Below are positions 19,101 through 27,205 of a stretch of DNA of 64,000 nucleotides, piece by piece. The notes below the pieces were generated by a model. The model ran no database searches. It had not been told where the DNA came from and was given only the letters and a program-made list of their open reading frames with translations. The position numbers were made by a program, and so were the translations under genes. The stretch covers positions 868,001 to 932,000 of the forward strand of contig NZ_JAFFID010000002.1 in assembly GCF_017355955.1 (NCBI RefSeq). The letters are read 5' to 3'. Numbering within the stretch: the stretch's first letter is position 1; every line of letters begins with the position of its first letter. This stretch comes from Sabulibacter ruber. GTDB taxonomy: Bacteria > Bacteroidota > Bacteroidia > Cytophagales > Hymenobacteraceae.

Positions 19101-19229
19101 CTCACCTTCACCAAGTACACAGGGCTGGATCCAGATATTGCCGGGGTGAACATCTTTGAGCGCGGTCTGGATAACGGACAGTATCCTGCCTTGAGAATCT
19201 ACTCTCTGGGGGTTCAATTCGGATTTTGA
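16104..19229 (+). CDS. SusC/RagA-family TonB-dependent outer-membrane transporter (module 1)
   Basis: 1041 aa. The signal peptide is unusually far in (hydrophobic core WLMVLLVGLLVNSFA, cleavage near AKAQ about residue 48). It is followed by a carboxypeptidase-regulatory-like domain (about 49-125, GRTLTGRVVSADGEALAGVTV), a plug domain with the SusC hallmark AAAIYGSRAANGVIIITT, and a C-terminal 22-strand barrel ending in Phe (YSLGVQFGF). It imports oligosaccharides energised by TonB, with the SusD lipoprotein as lid. It pairs with susD1 34 nt downstream. It is closer in sequence to susC3 (both have VVIGYQTVRK) than to susC2. Confidence 0.95.
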   Translation: MEKALQSSQWIGGCQHPLRKQQVAQWLMVLLVGLLVNSFAYEAKAQGRTLTGRVVSADGEALAGVTVVVRGTSNGASTDANGNYTLSLASGQENGTLVFSYIGFRSQEVPIAGQTTVNATLQSDEQALSEVVVIGYQTVRKEDLTGAVSVVEASDARRVTANTVAESLQGLAAGVTVRNTGAPGAAAKIDIRGTGTFGANEPLYVIDGMLSNATPDFNPNDIESIQVLKDASAAAIYGSRAANGVIIITTRKGKEGPLQITGNVKTGIQQFRKRWDLRNSAEFAELNRQAYANVGLPPQTSVSTEFDPNVDTDWQEALMRTGSTQDYNLTLSGGSATGTYLISGNYFKNKGTIIDNSFERANFRVNTTGERGRFSFGEFFLFSYTHDDYLEGEPLVEMLRMLPTMPIQGSRYVGPSNPEGWAIGDQTFANTFGTNPVALQNLLQRDLYSYRARGNAFVQFEIIEGLAYKFNAGLESTFDNFRGFRRPGVVRQSTPNVLATADENRAQFLSTLLEHTVNFERQFGEHRVSAVAGVSNQIFQYDQIYGQKQNLPRNPITGEYYTVLNQGNNPIVGSYTNKWANLGYLGRVNYSFRDKYLLSASFRRDGDSRFGPNYRWGNFPSVSVAWQISEEPFFALPWVSDLKVRASYGALGNSEVLSPWQYFGRISPFPRAIFGPEQTIFQGATNIQLANPDLHWEEKKTTNFGIDAAFLNNRLSITAEYFISKTEDVLTNLPVALTIGNAAPAGVLRDPPINAASLQNTGVELTATLRSVENPVKWDVSLNLSHIKNEVLELGNLGEGRTYIQSGDARTQVGRAIGEWYVLRTDGIFQTQEEVAAHGIQPDAKPGDIRYVDVDGDGTLNVDKDRTYAGSPWPDIQGGLVFNASYNNFSFSMQWYGVAGNKIYNRPRFWMDRGNENASYRSDYSPWTPTNTDTDDPRIGFGNTDPGIQLNARPDTDRWLEDGSYLRLRNLEIGYNLPPTLVQGIGLQSARVSLSGQNLLTFTKYTGLDPDIAGVNIFERGLDNGQYPALRIYSLGVQFGF

Positions 19230-19263
19230 GAAGAGTCAGTGCTTACTATAATCTACTTAGCAT

Positions 19264-20820
19264 ATGAAAAAGATATTCAACTATATCATAGCCCTTACGC
19301 TTACCGGTACCGTTCTGGCTTGTGAGGATACGCTGGAAATTGAGGATCCAAACCAAGTGAGTGTGGAAACTTACTGGGGTACCGAAGCCGAAGCCTTGGC
19401 CGGGGTGAATGCCGTTTATGGGGCGTTTTACCGAAATGGCACCTATGCCCGCTGGCTGCACATGTACCTCAATCCCCGCTCAGATGATGGGTTCGCTTCT
19501 ACCGGTTGGGGAGAGTTGCGCAGCACCATAGACTTTACGCAACTGGACTTTAATTTTGAAGGAACCCGCAATATCTGGGACCATCATTACCGCGCCATTT
19601 ACAGAGCGAACCAGGTAATCACGAACGTGCCCAACATCCAGATGGATGAGACTTTGAAACAGCGGTACATAGCGGAGGCTAAGTTCCTGAGGGCGCTTCA
19701 TTACTTTAACCTGGTGTCGCTTTTCAGATCGGTTCCATTGGTGTTGGACCCATCCAGGCTAACCGATTTGCCTTTCCAGGTAACAGAGCAGGAAACCTGG
19801 ACCCAGATTGAACGAGATTTGACCGAAGCAGCCCCAAATCTGCCCGCCAAATATGACCTGGAAAACCTGGGACGGGCCACGCGCGGAGCGGCCTATGCCT
19901 TGCTAGGGAAAGCGCATCTGCAGCAGCGGGAATACCAACAGGCCTTAGATGCTTTTGCCTGGTTAGTAGACGGAGACGGTTCCCGGCTAGGGCTGTCTGG
20001 GAATGACCTCTATGATCTGGTGCCTAATTACCGTGACAATTTCCTGCACACAACAGAAAACAACCGCGAATCAGTCTTTGAGGTGCAGTTCCTGGCCCTG
20101 CAATCTACCACCGATGAAGATGCGCCCACCTCTAACTTAGGAAACCAGCGGGGACCGTTTTTTGGCCCGGGCCGCAGAAATCAGGGAGATCCGCAGGCGG
20201 GCTTCAATGACTTCCAGATGCACCGGTGGGTAATAGATGAGTTCATGCAGGAGAGAACCACCAGCAACGCCGTGGACCCACGGTTGTACGCTACTGCCAT
20301 CTTTAACGGTAACCCGGGTACTTTCTACGGCAGAACCTTTGACCAGCTGGTTCCTGACAATTTAATGCAGGCAGCCTGGTACCGGAAGTACCTCAACGAC
20401 TACCATAGGGTTGATGAGACCTTTGAGGGGCCCATCAACTTCCGGGTCATCCGGTATGCCGATGTGCTTCTTATGTACGCGGAGTGCCTTAATGCCTTGA
20501 ACCGTACCGCTGAAGCGTATCCGCATGTAGACCGGGTGCGGCAACGGGCAGGATTAGCCCCGCTCTCCACTGCCAGACCCGGGCTTTCGCAGCAGGCGTT
20601 CATGGAGCAACTAGAGCACGAGCGGATCACTGAATTAACCGGCGAAAGCACCCGGTGGTTAGATTTGCTGCGCTGGGGTTACCTGGATGATCCTGCCAGA
20701 GTCAATGAACTGGAAGCCCGTGATCCTGAATTCAACAATTTTGACATCCCAAGAGATAAGTGGTTGCCTATTCCGCAGAGCGAAATAGACATCAACCCTA
20801 ACCTTAACCAGAACTTCTAA
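19264..20820 (+). CDS. SusD/RagB-family outer-membrane glycan-binding lipoprotein (module 1)
   Basis: 518 aa lipoprotein with signal peptide and lipobox TVLAC (Cys20), then a SusD N-terminal TPR-like region (DTLEIEDPNQVSVETYW, NAVYGAFYRNG) and the C-terminal family motif FRVIRYADVLLMYAECLN. It ends with the usual WLPIPQSEIDINPNLNQN. It binds the glycan at the cell surface and caps SusC1. The stop codon is followed after 7 nt by a strong hairpin. Confidence 0.95.
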   Translation: MKKIFNYIIALTLTGTVLACEDTLEIEDPNQVSVETYWGTEAEALAGVNAVYGAFYRNGTYARWLHMYLNPRSDDGFASTGWGELRSTIDFTQLDFNFEGTRNIWDHHYRAIYRANQVITNVPNIQMDETLKQRYIAEAKFLRALHYFNLVSLFRSVPLVLDPSRLTDLPFQVTEQETWTQIERDLTEAAPNLPAKYDLENLGRATRGAAYALLGKAHLQQREYQQALDAFAWLVDGDGSRLGLSGNDLYDLVPNYRDNFLHTTENNRESVFEVQFLALQSTTDEDAPTSNLGNQRGPFFGPGRRNQGDPQAGFNDFQMHRWVIDEFMQERTTSNAVDPRLYATAIFNGNPGTFYGRTFDQLVPDNLMQAAWYRKYLNDYHRVDETFEGPINFRVIRYADVLLMYAECLNALNRTAEAYPHVDRVRQRAGLAPLSTARPGLSQQAFMEQLEHERITELTGESTRWLDLLRWGYLDDPARVNELEARDPEFNNFDIPRDKWLPIPQSEIDINPNLNQNF

Positions 20821-20827
20821 TGTAGGT

Positions 20828-20871
20828 AAAATGGCGAGAAAGACGTTGAAAGCGTTTTCTCGCCATTTTTT
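20828..20871 (+). terminator. Hairpin after susD1
   Basis: Stem of about 17 bp with one small bulge (arm AAAATGGCGAGAAAG) followed by T6. It separates susCD1 from the GH43 gene that starts only 22 nt later, so it probably attenuates rather than ends the transcript. Confidence 0.75.
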
Positions 20872-20892
20872 AAAAAATTAAGCATAAAACGG

Positions 20893-21975
20893 GTGGAAAC
20901 AGGAAAGAAAGAAATCAGGAAGCCAGGGGTTTGGCTGTTGCTGGCATGGGTGCTTTTGTTTGTACAATGCGGTGGAAGCGATGAGGAGAAGGTAGTACCT
21001 GTCACCCCTAATCCTAACCCCGCTACCAATTTCACCAATCCCATCTTAGGGAGTGGGCCAGATCCTTGGGTGTATCAGCAGAATACCACTTATTACTATA
21101 CGCATACCCTGGGCAACCGCATCGGGCTAATCAAAACGCAGGCTATCTCCCAATTAAAGCAAGAACGGTTTACCACCGTCTGGACACCTCCTGCCAGTAC
21201 TGCTTATTCCCGCAATCTTTGGGCGCCTGAACTGCACCAGATAGCCGGGAAATGGTACGTTTATTTTGCCGCCGATGACGGGAATGATGCCAACCACCGG
21301 ATGTACGTGCTGGAAAATGAATCGGCAGACCCCACCACCGGCAACTGGACCTTTAAAGGGAAACTAACCCCCGCCACCGATAGATGGGCCATTGATGGAT
21401 CTGTCTTTGAGCACAGCGGCCGGCTTTATTTTCTCTGGTCTGGATGGGAGGGCACCAATAACCCCGGGAACCAGCAAATCTACATAGCCAGAATGACGAA
21501 CCCCTGGACCCTGGAAGGCGACCGGGTGATGCTTTCCCGGCCCTCTTACAATTGGGAGATGAACGGCCTGGTGAACGAGGGGCCGGAAGTAATCAAAAGC
21601 CCTACCGGCAAAGTGAACCTGATCTACTCAGCCAGCGGCTGCTGGACCGACAGCTATTCCCTGGGCAGGCTCACGTTAAAAGACGGCGGCAACCCCTTGA
21701 ATCCAGAGGATTGGGTGAAGAATTCCACCCCGGTTTTCTCCACCAAACCAGAAAACAACGCGTATGGTCCCGGCCATAACGGTTTCTTTAAATCACCAGA
21801 TGGCACCGAGGATTGGATTATCTATCACGCCAATACGCTCAGCAACCAAGGATGCGGTGATACCCGGAACCCCCGCATCCAGAAATTCACCTGGAACGCA
21901 GACGGTACGCCTAACTTTGGAGAACCCGTAAAAGTGGGAACTCCCATGGCTCGTCCTTCTGGCGAGGTAAGATAA
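20893..21975 (+). CDS. GH43 arabinosidase-like lipoprotein (module 1)
   Basis: 360 aa. GTG is the only sensible start: it gives a lipoprotein signal with Cys26 in LLFVQC, and no in-frame ATG precedes it. A single five-bladed GH43 propeller fills the protein. The three catalytic acids are in place: Asp57 (GSGPDPWV), Asp168 (WAIDGSVF) and Glu229 (VNEGPEV). The overall pattern (YTHT ... NLWAPELH ... YSASGCWT ... GPGHNGFFKSPDGTEDW) matches the GH43 group that contains exo-alpha-1,5-L-arabinofuranosidases (subfamily 26 from memory; not checked). Close paralogues are at 31172, 51518 and, more divergent, 55522. It is probably surface- or periplasm-facing and removes arabinose from arabinan. Confidence 0.85.
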   Translation: METGKKEIRKPGVWLLLAWVLLFVQCGGSDEEKVVPVTPNPNPATNFTNPILGSGPDPWVYQQNTTYYYTHTLGNRIGLIKTQAISQLKQERFTTVWTPPASTAYSRNLWAPELHQIAGKWYVYFAADDGNDANHRMYVLENESADPTTGNWTFKGKLTPATDRWAIDGSVFEHSGRLYFLWSGWEGTNNPGNQQIYIARMTNPWTLEGDRVMLSRPSYNWEMNGLVNEGPEVIKSPTGKVNLIYSASGCWTDSYSLGRLTLKDGGNPLNPEDWVKNSTPVFSTKPENNAYGPGHNGFFKSPDGTEDWIIYHANTLSNQGCGDTRNPRIQKFTWNADGTPNFGEPVKVGTPMARPSGEVR

Positions 21976-21990
21976 TATGGTGCAGAGGTA

Positions 21991-22025
21991 TTTTAAGGCT
22001 GCTTCCTGGAAAATTGGCCTGGAAC
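21991..22025. repeat. Dispersed intergenic palindrome, copy 6
   Basis: Left half TTTTAAGGCTG, centre CTTCCTGGAAAA, right half TTGGCCTGGAAC. It lies 16 bp after the module 1 GH43 stop, between convergent GH43 and lacI. Confidence 0.6.
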
Positions 22026-22245
22026 GGCTGTGTGGGCACCAACCCCCTAAAAAGAGTAGTGTACTACATTTACCTGTAGAGCTTATGATAGGAACTGAAA
22101 ATCTTTATAAATAAGTACAGAATTGACTGCAGGTGATTAAGACTGTAAGCAGCAACAGCACTAAATTATATTGATGCAGTACTACTCAAAATATTGGAGA
22201 AGCTGTGTGCCTTTCTACGCAGTTAATAATTGGTTGTGCAAGTTG

Positions 22246-23331
22246 CTAGGGTAGATGGCTTGCATGATCAGGAGCTAGATGGTTCTCTTCTTTAGTCAAT
22301 TTTCCCCTTGTGGCACGGCGGATAGACGATTGCCTTATAACCAACACAGGGTCAAGAACGATTTTTCTGGGAGGTAAGGCGGGGTCATGCTCTTCTTGCT
22401 TCATATCCATGAAAAGGTTGGCGGCCTCCTGTCCCATCAAGGCTGTCTGCTGGTCAATGGTGGTTAAGCTCGGGGTGATATAAGCACTGAACGCCTCGTT
22501 CGCAAAGCCCACCACTCCAATCTGTCCGGGTTTGTTCCAGGGTGACTCCTTGATGGCCTGCAGGGCGCCAAGGGCGGTAAAGTCTTCCACGGCAAAGATC
22601 GCATCGGGGCGGTTGGGCATAGCCAATAATTGTTGAGCGCAGGCACGACCTGTGACTATAGAAACCTTCCCGTAAATAATCAAATCCCCATCTATCTTAA
22701 AATTATAGGCTTTTAGCGCGTCTACATACCCCCGGAGCCTTTCGTGGAAAATCTTAATGTGCTGCGGTCCGGAGATATGGGCAATGCGCCGGTATCCTTG
22801 CTGGATCAGGTGCTCGGTAGCCATGTAGGCCCCTTTGTAATCGTCAATGACTACGGTGGGTACCCCTAGCTCGTCAGTGGCGCGGTCAAAAAGAATCAGC
22901 GGAACGTTGCGCCTTTTAATTTCTAAAAAGTGGTCTAAGCTGGTTGTCTCCTTGGCGATAGAGGCAATGATTCCGTCCACGTTGGATTGGAGCAGCGTCT
23001 GCACGCCCCTTGCCTCGTCTTCCTGAGTCTCATTTGATTGGAAAAGCAGCACGGTGTAGCCTTGGGTTTTGGCTACCATCTCAATGCCATGTACGGCGGA
23101 GCCGAAAAAGCTTATCTCGGCACTGGGGATGATCACTCCCAAAACAAATGTTCTGCCCAAACGCAGCGAAGAGGCCGTTCTGTTTTGCTGGTAGTTTAGT
23201 CTAAGGGCTGCTTGCCTTACTGCCTCTTTAGTGGCGGTGCTGATGGAAGGGTGGTCATTTAGGGCACGGGAAACAGTGGCTGCTGTTGTGTTCAGTTCCT
23301 TTGCTATGTCGTGTATAGTGGTCCGTGCCAT
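22246..23331 (-). CDS. LacI-family transcriptional regulator of the arabinan locus
   Basis: 361 aa. The N-terminal helix-turn-helix is at residues 4-24 (TTIHDIAKELNTTAATVSRA), followed by the hinge (AALRLNYQQNRTASSLRLGR) and a periplasmic-binding-protein-like ligand domain (VLGVIIPSAEISFFGSAVHG to about 340) that would sense a sugar. It is divergent from susC2. The palindrome ATGTAATCGATTGCGT begins 4 bp upstream of its ATG, so autoregulation is likely, and the same site recurs before the other susC genes. A decayed paralogue exists at 42340-43002. Regulation by LacI type is less common for Bacteroidota PULs than hybrid two-component or SusR systems. Inducer is unknown; an arabino-oligosaccharide or galactose is plausible. 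Confidence 0.92.
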   Translation of the reverse strand: MARTTIHDIAKELNTTAATVSRALNDHPSISTATKEAVRQAALRLNYQQNRTASSLRLGRTFVLGVIIPSAEISFFGSAVHGIEMVAKTQGYTVLLFQSNETQEDEARGVQTLLQSNVDGIIASIAKETTSLDHFLEIKRRNVPLILFDRATDELGVPTVVIDDYKGAYMATEHLIQQGYRRIAHISGPQHIKIFHERLRGYVDALKAYNFKIDGDLIIYGKVSIVTGRACAQQLLAMPNRPDAIFAVEDFTALGALQAIKESPWNKPGQIGVVGFANEAFSAYITPSLTTIDQQTALMGQEAANLFMDMKQEEHDPALPPRKIVLDPVLVIRQSSIRRATRGKLTKEENHLAPDHASHLP

Positions 23332-23334
23332 GGT

Positions 23335-23350
23335 ATGTAATCGATTGCGT
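23335..23350. promoter_or_regulatory. LacI-type operator 2A
   Basis: ATGTAATCGATTGCGT, adjacent to the lacI start codon on the other strand. Partner site 217 bp away at 23552. Confidence 0.75.
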
Positions 23351-23424
23351 GGGGGAGTTTGTGAATTATGATATTCGTAATTCTGGATTAACTGTCGCTA
23401 AATTATAAAAATGTAATTAATAGA

Positions 23425-23454
23425 CTTGCTGTTTAATATTTTTTTATATGTTTG
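23425..23454 (+). promoter_or_regulatory. Promoter of susC2 operon
   Basis: CTTG 23425-23428, 18-bp spacer, TATGTTTG 23447-23454 (exact TAnnTTTG). The same elements with the same spacing occur at 43095-43124 before susC3. The near-palindrome TTAAACGGTTAA at 23461-23472 overlaps the expected transcript start. Confidence 0.6.
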
Positions 23455-23460
23455 CCATCA

Positions 23461-23472
23461 TTAAACGGTTAA
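23461..23472. promoter_or_regulatory. Near-palindromic site at predicted transcript start (susC2)
   Basis: TTAAACGGTTAA; the equivalent site before susC3 is TTAATCGGTTAA (43131-43142). Its position relative to operator 2A (126 bp) is conserved (125 bp in module 3). Probably a binding site for the same or a related regulator. Confidence 0.5.
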
Positions 23473-23551
23473 CTTTATGTTACTGTTAATGACATCCCTT
23501 TGATTTACTAAGTAACAGTAGCTGCCTTAATTCAAAAAATGGGAATATAGC

Positions 23552-23567
23552 ACGTAAACGATTACAT
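23552..23567. promoter_or_regulatory. LacI-type operator 2B
   Basis: ACGTAAACGATTACAT, second member of the module 2 pair, downstream of the promoter. Confidence 0.72.
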
Positions 23568-24168
23568 GGATTTACGGTCTTCTCAAGAGTGTAGCTTAAT
23601 TGCTTTTCAAGCTTACCGCCAGTTTTAGAAGATTTAAGGATTCAAAACGATCAAGTTTATGAAAGCTTCTTTTCTGCCAGGGTGATATTTAAACAGTAGT
23701 ACCAATAGGAATAGGGAGCTGTAAGATGGGGGTTATGGCTGACCAACCTTATTGAGTAGGTGAGCGCAAATTGAGCATTTGAGTTTGTCTCAAGGAAGGA
23801 AATAGTAGTCCTGTTTGTCCAAGGGGATCTGTAGGCAGATTGAAGGGCTAGTACTGAAGTGGGCAACTAAAGCCTTGCAGTATCTGCAACTTACTTTGTT
23901 AACCTAAAGGCCAGGAGCATGGAAAATCAAGTAGCGCTCACATTTGTGTTGATTTCCTTTTAGGGAAAGGGAAATCAACGCTTCAAGTTTATCCTCTAGC
24001 AATAAGAGAAAACAACTTATTCTTTCTGCTTCAAGGTCAATTGTAGTAGTCGTGTCCTATTTAGTTACCAATGAGTTTGTGAGCATGTGTCATGTATGAA
24101 GAGATTCTTCAATATTTCATTTTAAGCAGCTTTTTAGGGTTTCGTTTGTAAAATTTAAAACAAAATGT

Positions 24169-27100
24169 ATGAAGCACAATTATCTTATTAAGAATGTATG
24201 GTACTTGGTTGTACTAATGCTCATCTTTTCATCTACTTCTGGGGTATTTGCCCAGGGGATTGCAGTGCGGGGTACTGTGACAGATGAAAAGGGTAGTGGG
24301 CTTCCCGGTGTGGCTGTTGTTTTGAAAGGTACAACGGTAGGAGCTTCAACAGATGCAGACGGAAACTTTGCTCTTACAGTTCCAGGTGGGCAAAGCAATG
24401 GTACCCTGGTGGTTTCTTACTTAGGGTATGTCTCGCATGAGGTAGCTATCAATAACCGTTCAACCATTAACATCCAATTAGTTCCTGATGCAGAAGCATT
24501 GGAAGAAGTGGTAGTGGTAGGATACGGTACCCAACAGAAACAAGACCTGACAGGTGCCATCTCAGTGGTTAAACCTCAGGAGATTCAGAAAAGACAGGCT
24601 ACCACAGTTGCAGAAGCCATGCAAGGATTGGCTTCTGGTGTTGTGGTGAGAGGTGGTGGTCAACCGGGTTCAGAGGCCCAAATCCAGATCAGGGGTTTGA
24701 AAAACTTGTCAGGAGCTAATCCGCTCTATGTGATTGATGGTTTGATCACTACCGCTAACCGGGATTTCAACCCAAATGACATTGAATCCATTCAGATTCT
24801 GAAAGACGCGTCTGCTGCGGCCATCTATGGTTCCAGAGCTGCCAATGGGGTAATCATCATTACCACCAGAAAAGGTAAAGAAGGCCCGATGAAAATTGAG
24901 TTTTCTGGTAAAAGTAGCTTACAAACCATGCCACGGTATGATTTGGCAGAAACAGACGAGTTTGCCCGGATAAATTACATGGCCTATGACAATGCTAATG
25001 TGCCAAGGCAAAACCTGAATACAAGCATCAATACAGATTGGCAGGATGAAGCGTTCCGGACGGGTAATATTCAGGATTATAATCTAAGCTTTTCCGGCGG
25101 TAGTAAAGACGGAAGCTACCTGGTTTCTGCCAACTACTTCGGTAACAAGGGTACGGTAATAGACACTGAGTTTGATAGACTTAGCTTGCGGGTAAATTCA
25201 AGAGGTACAAAAGGGATTTTTACCATAGGAGAGAATATTGCCATATCTAACTCCAAAGCAGATGAAATGTCGGGCAACCCAATTGTGGATGTTGTTCGGT
25301 TGCTTCCTACTATCCCGGTGTATGATCCAAGAAACCCAGGTGGCTATGGCTATGGAAACGAATCTACAGGTAGAACCTTTGGTACAAACCCGGTGGCTAT
25401 CGCTGATCTTGAGGATCGTACAAATGAGAACCTGAGACTTAGAGGTAATATTTTTGCGGAGCTAAAACCATTTGAGTTCCTGACCTACAGGCTCAATTTA
25501 GGATACGAAACCAGCAGTGACCACTATTCCTATTTCCGTAAGCAAGGAAACTGGACACTGAACCAGGCCTTTGATCCAGCTATTGCAAATGAAAACAGAG
25601 CAAGGTACAGCAGTGGCTTGGTTGAAAATACCGTAACCTTTAACAAAGCATTTGGGCAGCATACCTTCACTTTACTTGGAGGGCAGACCTACCAGCGTGA
25701 AAAATATGAGCAAATCTGGGGAACCAAGCGGAATATTCTCTATAACCCTACTACACAGCAATACTATCCGGTATTAGATCAAGGAAACGAGCCTCAGACG
25801 GGTGGGTTTGCCCGTGAAGCCATTTTGTTGTCTTATCTAGGACGTTTAGAGTACAACTACGGTGACAGATACTTGTTCAATGCGGTTATCCGCCGAGATG
25901 GAACTTCCCGCTTAGGAAGAGATTACCAATGGGGTAACTTCCCTTCTGTTTCTGCCGCCTGGCGCATTAGCGAAGAAAGTTTCTTCAACCTGCCTTTAGT
26001 CTCTGATCTCAAACTTAGAGCTAGTTACGGTACTCTGGGAAGCAGTAACATCGGTTACTGGGATTATCTGGGCACCATCAACACATTCTCAACCATTGCT
26101 ATAGGGCAAGATCAGCATGTTGAGTCTGGAGCCACACAAGTAAGATTAGTTAACCCAGACTTGAGATGGGAGACCCTGAAACAATCAAACTTTGGTGTTG
26201 ACCTGGGCTTCCTAAACAATAAGTTGGCCATTACTGCTGAGTATTTTATTGCCAAAACGGAAGATGTGTTAACCGGTATGCCTATTGCTATGACAACTGG
26301 TAATGATGGCGGAAACCCGGTGGTAAACGCTGCCAGCCTGAAGAACAAGGGGTTTGAGTTTTCTGCGACTTATACAGAAGAAGGCAAAGCCTTTAATTAT
26401 TCTGCTGGAATCAACTTGACTACTCTTAGAAATGAAGTGTTAGAACTAGGTTATGGCAGAAACAACATCTTTGTTGGAAACACAGTGACCGAGATAGGGC
26501 AGCCTATAGGTGCCTGGTTTGTGTTAGAAACAGATGGTTTGTTCCAAAGCGATGAAGAGGTTCAAAGCTACAGAAATGCAGAGGGACAAGTTATCCAGCC
26601 AAATGCTAAACCTGGCGATATCCGTTTCAAAGACCATAATGGAGATGGGGCCATCACCAATGATGACAAGGTAGTAGTAGGAAATCCTTGGCCAGACTTT
26701 GAGCTTGGCATAAACCTGGGTGCTTCTTATAAAGGATTTGAAATGACCATGAACTGGTTCGGGTCTTTTGGCGCCACTGTGTTCAACGGGCCTCGCAGTA
26801 TAATGGACAGGTTTGATGATAACTCCAATTACCGCGCGGGAGTGCAGCCCTGGACACCAGAAAACCCTAACACCGATGTGCCAAGAGCCTACTATGCCTC
26901 TACGCTTAATTCAAGAGGTGATACTGATCGTTGGTTGGAAGATGGAAGCTTTATGCGACTTAAATACATCAGTTTAGCTTACACCATTCCTGCTGCCATT
27001 ACCCAGCGAATTGGAATAGCTAATGCTCAAGTCTCTATTTCTGGACAAAACCTGCTGACCTTCACAAAATACACCGGTTTGGACCCAGAGTTCAATAACG

Positions 27101-27183
27101 GAAGCATTTATGAAAGAGGCTATGACTTTGGCGCTTTCCCTAACCTCAAAATGTACTCTGTAGGATTGCAGTTTGGCTTTTAA
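24169..27183 (+). CDS. SusC/RagA-family TonB-dependent transporter (module 2)
   Basis: 1004 aa. Signal peptide with core YLVVLMLIFSSTSGVFAQ (cleavage about residue 29), carboxypeptidase-regulatory-like domain (IAVRGTVTDEKGSGLPGVAV, about 30-107), TonB-box-like EEVVVVGYGTQQKQDLTGAI, plug with AAAIYGSRAANGVIIITTRK, and a barrel ending YSVGLQFGF. It works with SusD2, 22 nt downstream, to import arabinan-derived oligosaccharides. It lies about 700 nt from its predicted promoter. It is the most divergent of the three SusC proteins here. Confidence 0.95.
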   Translation: MKHNYLIKNVWYLVVLMLIFSSTSGVFAQGIAVRGTVTDEKGSGLPGVAVVLKGTTVGASTDADGNFALTVPGGQSNGTLVVSYLGYVSHEVAINNRSTINIQLVPDAEALEEVVVVGYGTQQKQDLTGAISVVKPQEIQKRQATTVAEAMQGLASGVVVRGGGQPGSEAQIQIRGLKNLSGANPLYVIDGLITTANRDFNPNDIESIQILKDASAAAIYGSRAANGVIIITTRKGKEGPMKIEFSGKSSLQTMPRYDLAETDEFARINYMAYDNANVPRQNLNTSINTDWQDEAFRTGNIQDYNLSFSGGSKDGSYLVSANYFGNKGTVIDTEFDRLSLRVNSRGTKGIFTIGENIAISNSKADEMSGNPIVDVVRLLPTIPVYDPRNPGGYGYGNESTGRTFGTNPVAIADLEDRTNENLRLRGNIFAELKPFEFLTYRLNLGYETSSDHYSYFRKQGNWTLNQAFDPAIANENRARYSSGLVENTVTFNKAFGQHTFTLLGGQTYQREKYEQIWGTKRNILYNPTTQQYYPVLDQGNEPQTGGFAREAILLSYLGRLEYNYGDRYLFNAVIRRDGTSRLGRDYQWGNFPSVSAAWRISEESFFNLPLVSDLKLRASYGTLGSSNIGYWDYLGTINTFSTIAIGQDQHVESGATQVRLVNPDLRWETLKQSNFGVDLGFLNNKLAITAEYFIAKTEDVLTGMPIAMTTGNDGGNPVVNAASLKNKGFEFSATYTEEGKAFNYSAGINLTTLRNEVLELGYGRNNIFVGNTVTEIGQPIGAWFVLETDGLFQSDEEVQSYRNAEGQVIQPNAKPGDIRFKDHNGDGAITNDDKVVVGNPWPDFELGINLGASYKGFEMTMNWFGSFGATVFNGPRSIMDRFDDNSNYRAGVQPWTPENPNTDVPRAYYASTLNSRGDTDRWLEDGSFMRLKYISLAYTIPAAITQRIGIANAQVSISGQNLLTFTKYTGLDPEFNNGSIYERGYDFGAFPNLKMYSVGLQFGF

Positions 27184-27205
27184 TGAAAACTAGAAACAGG
27201 CTAAT

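Larger units (their letters stand above)
23332..24168. other. lacI/susC2 divergent control region with long leader
   Basis: 836 bp with no supported gene. The first 240 bp contain two operators, a promoter and a near-palindrome at the predicted transcript start; these are conserved upstream of susC3. The following ~500 bp (about 23,640-24,160) have no counterpart there and would form an untranslated leader of about 700 nt. This leader contains a 10-bp perfect stem GTTGATTTCC at 23948-23957 / 23970-23979. Confidence 0.6.
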
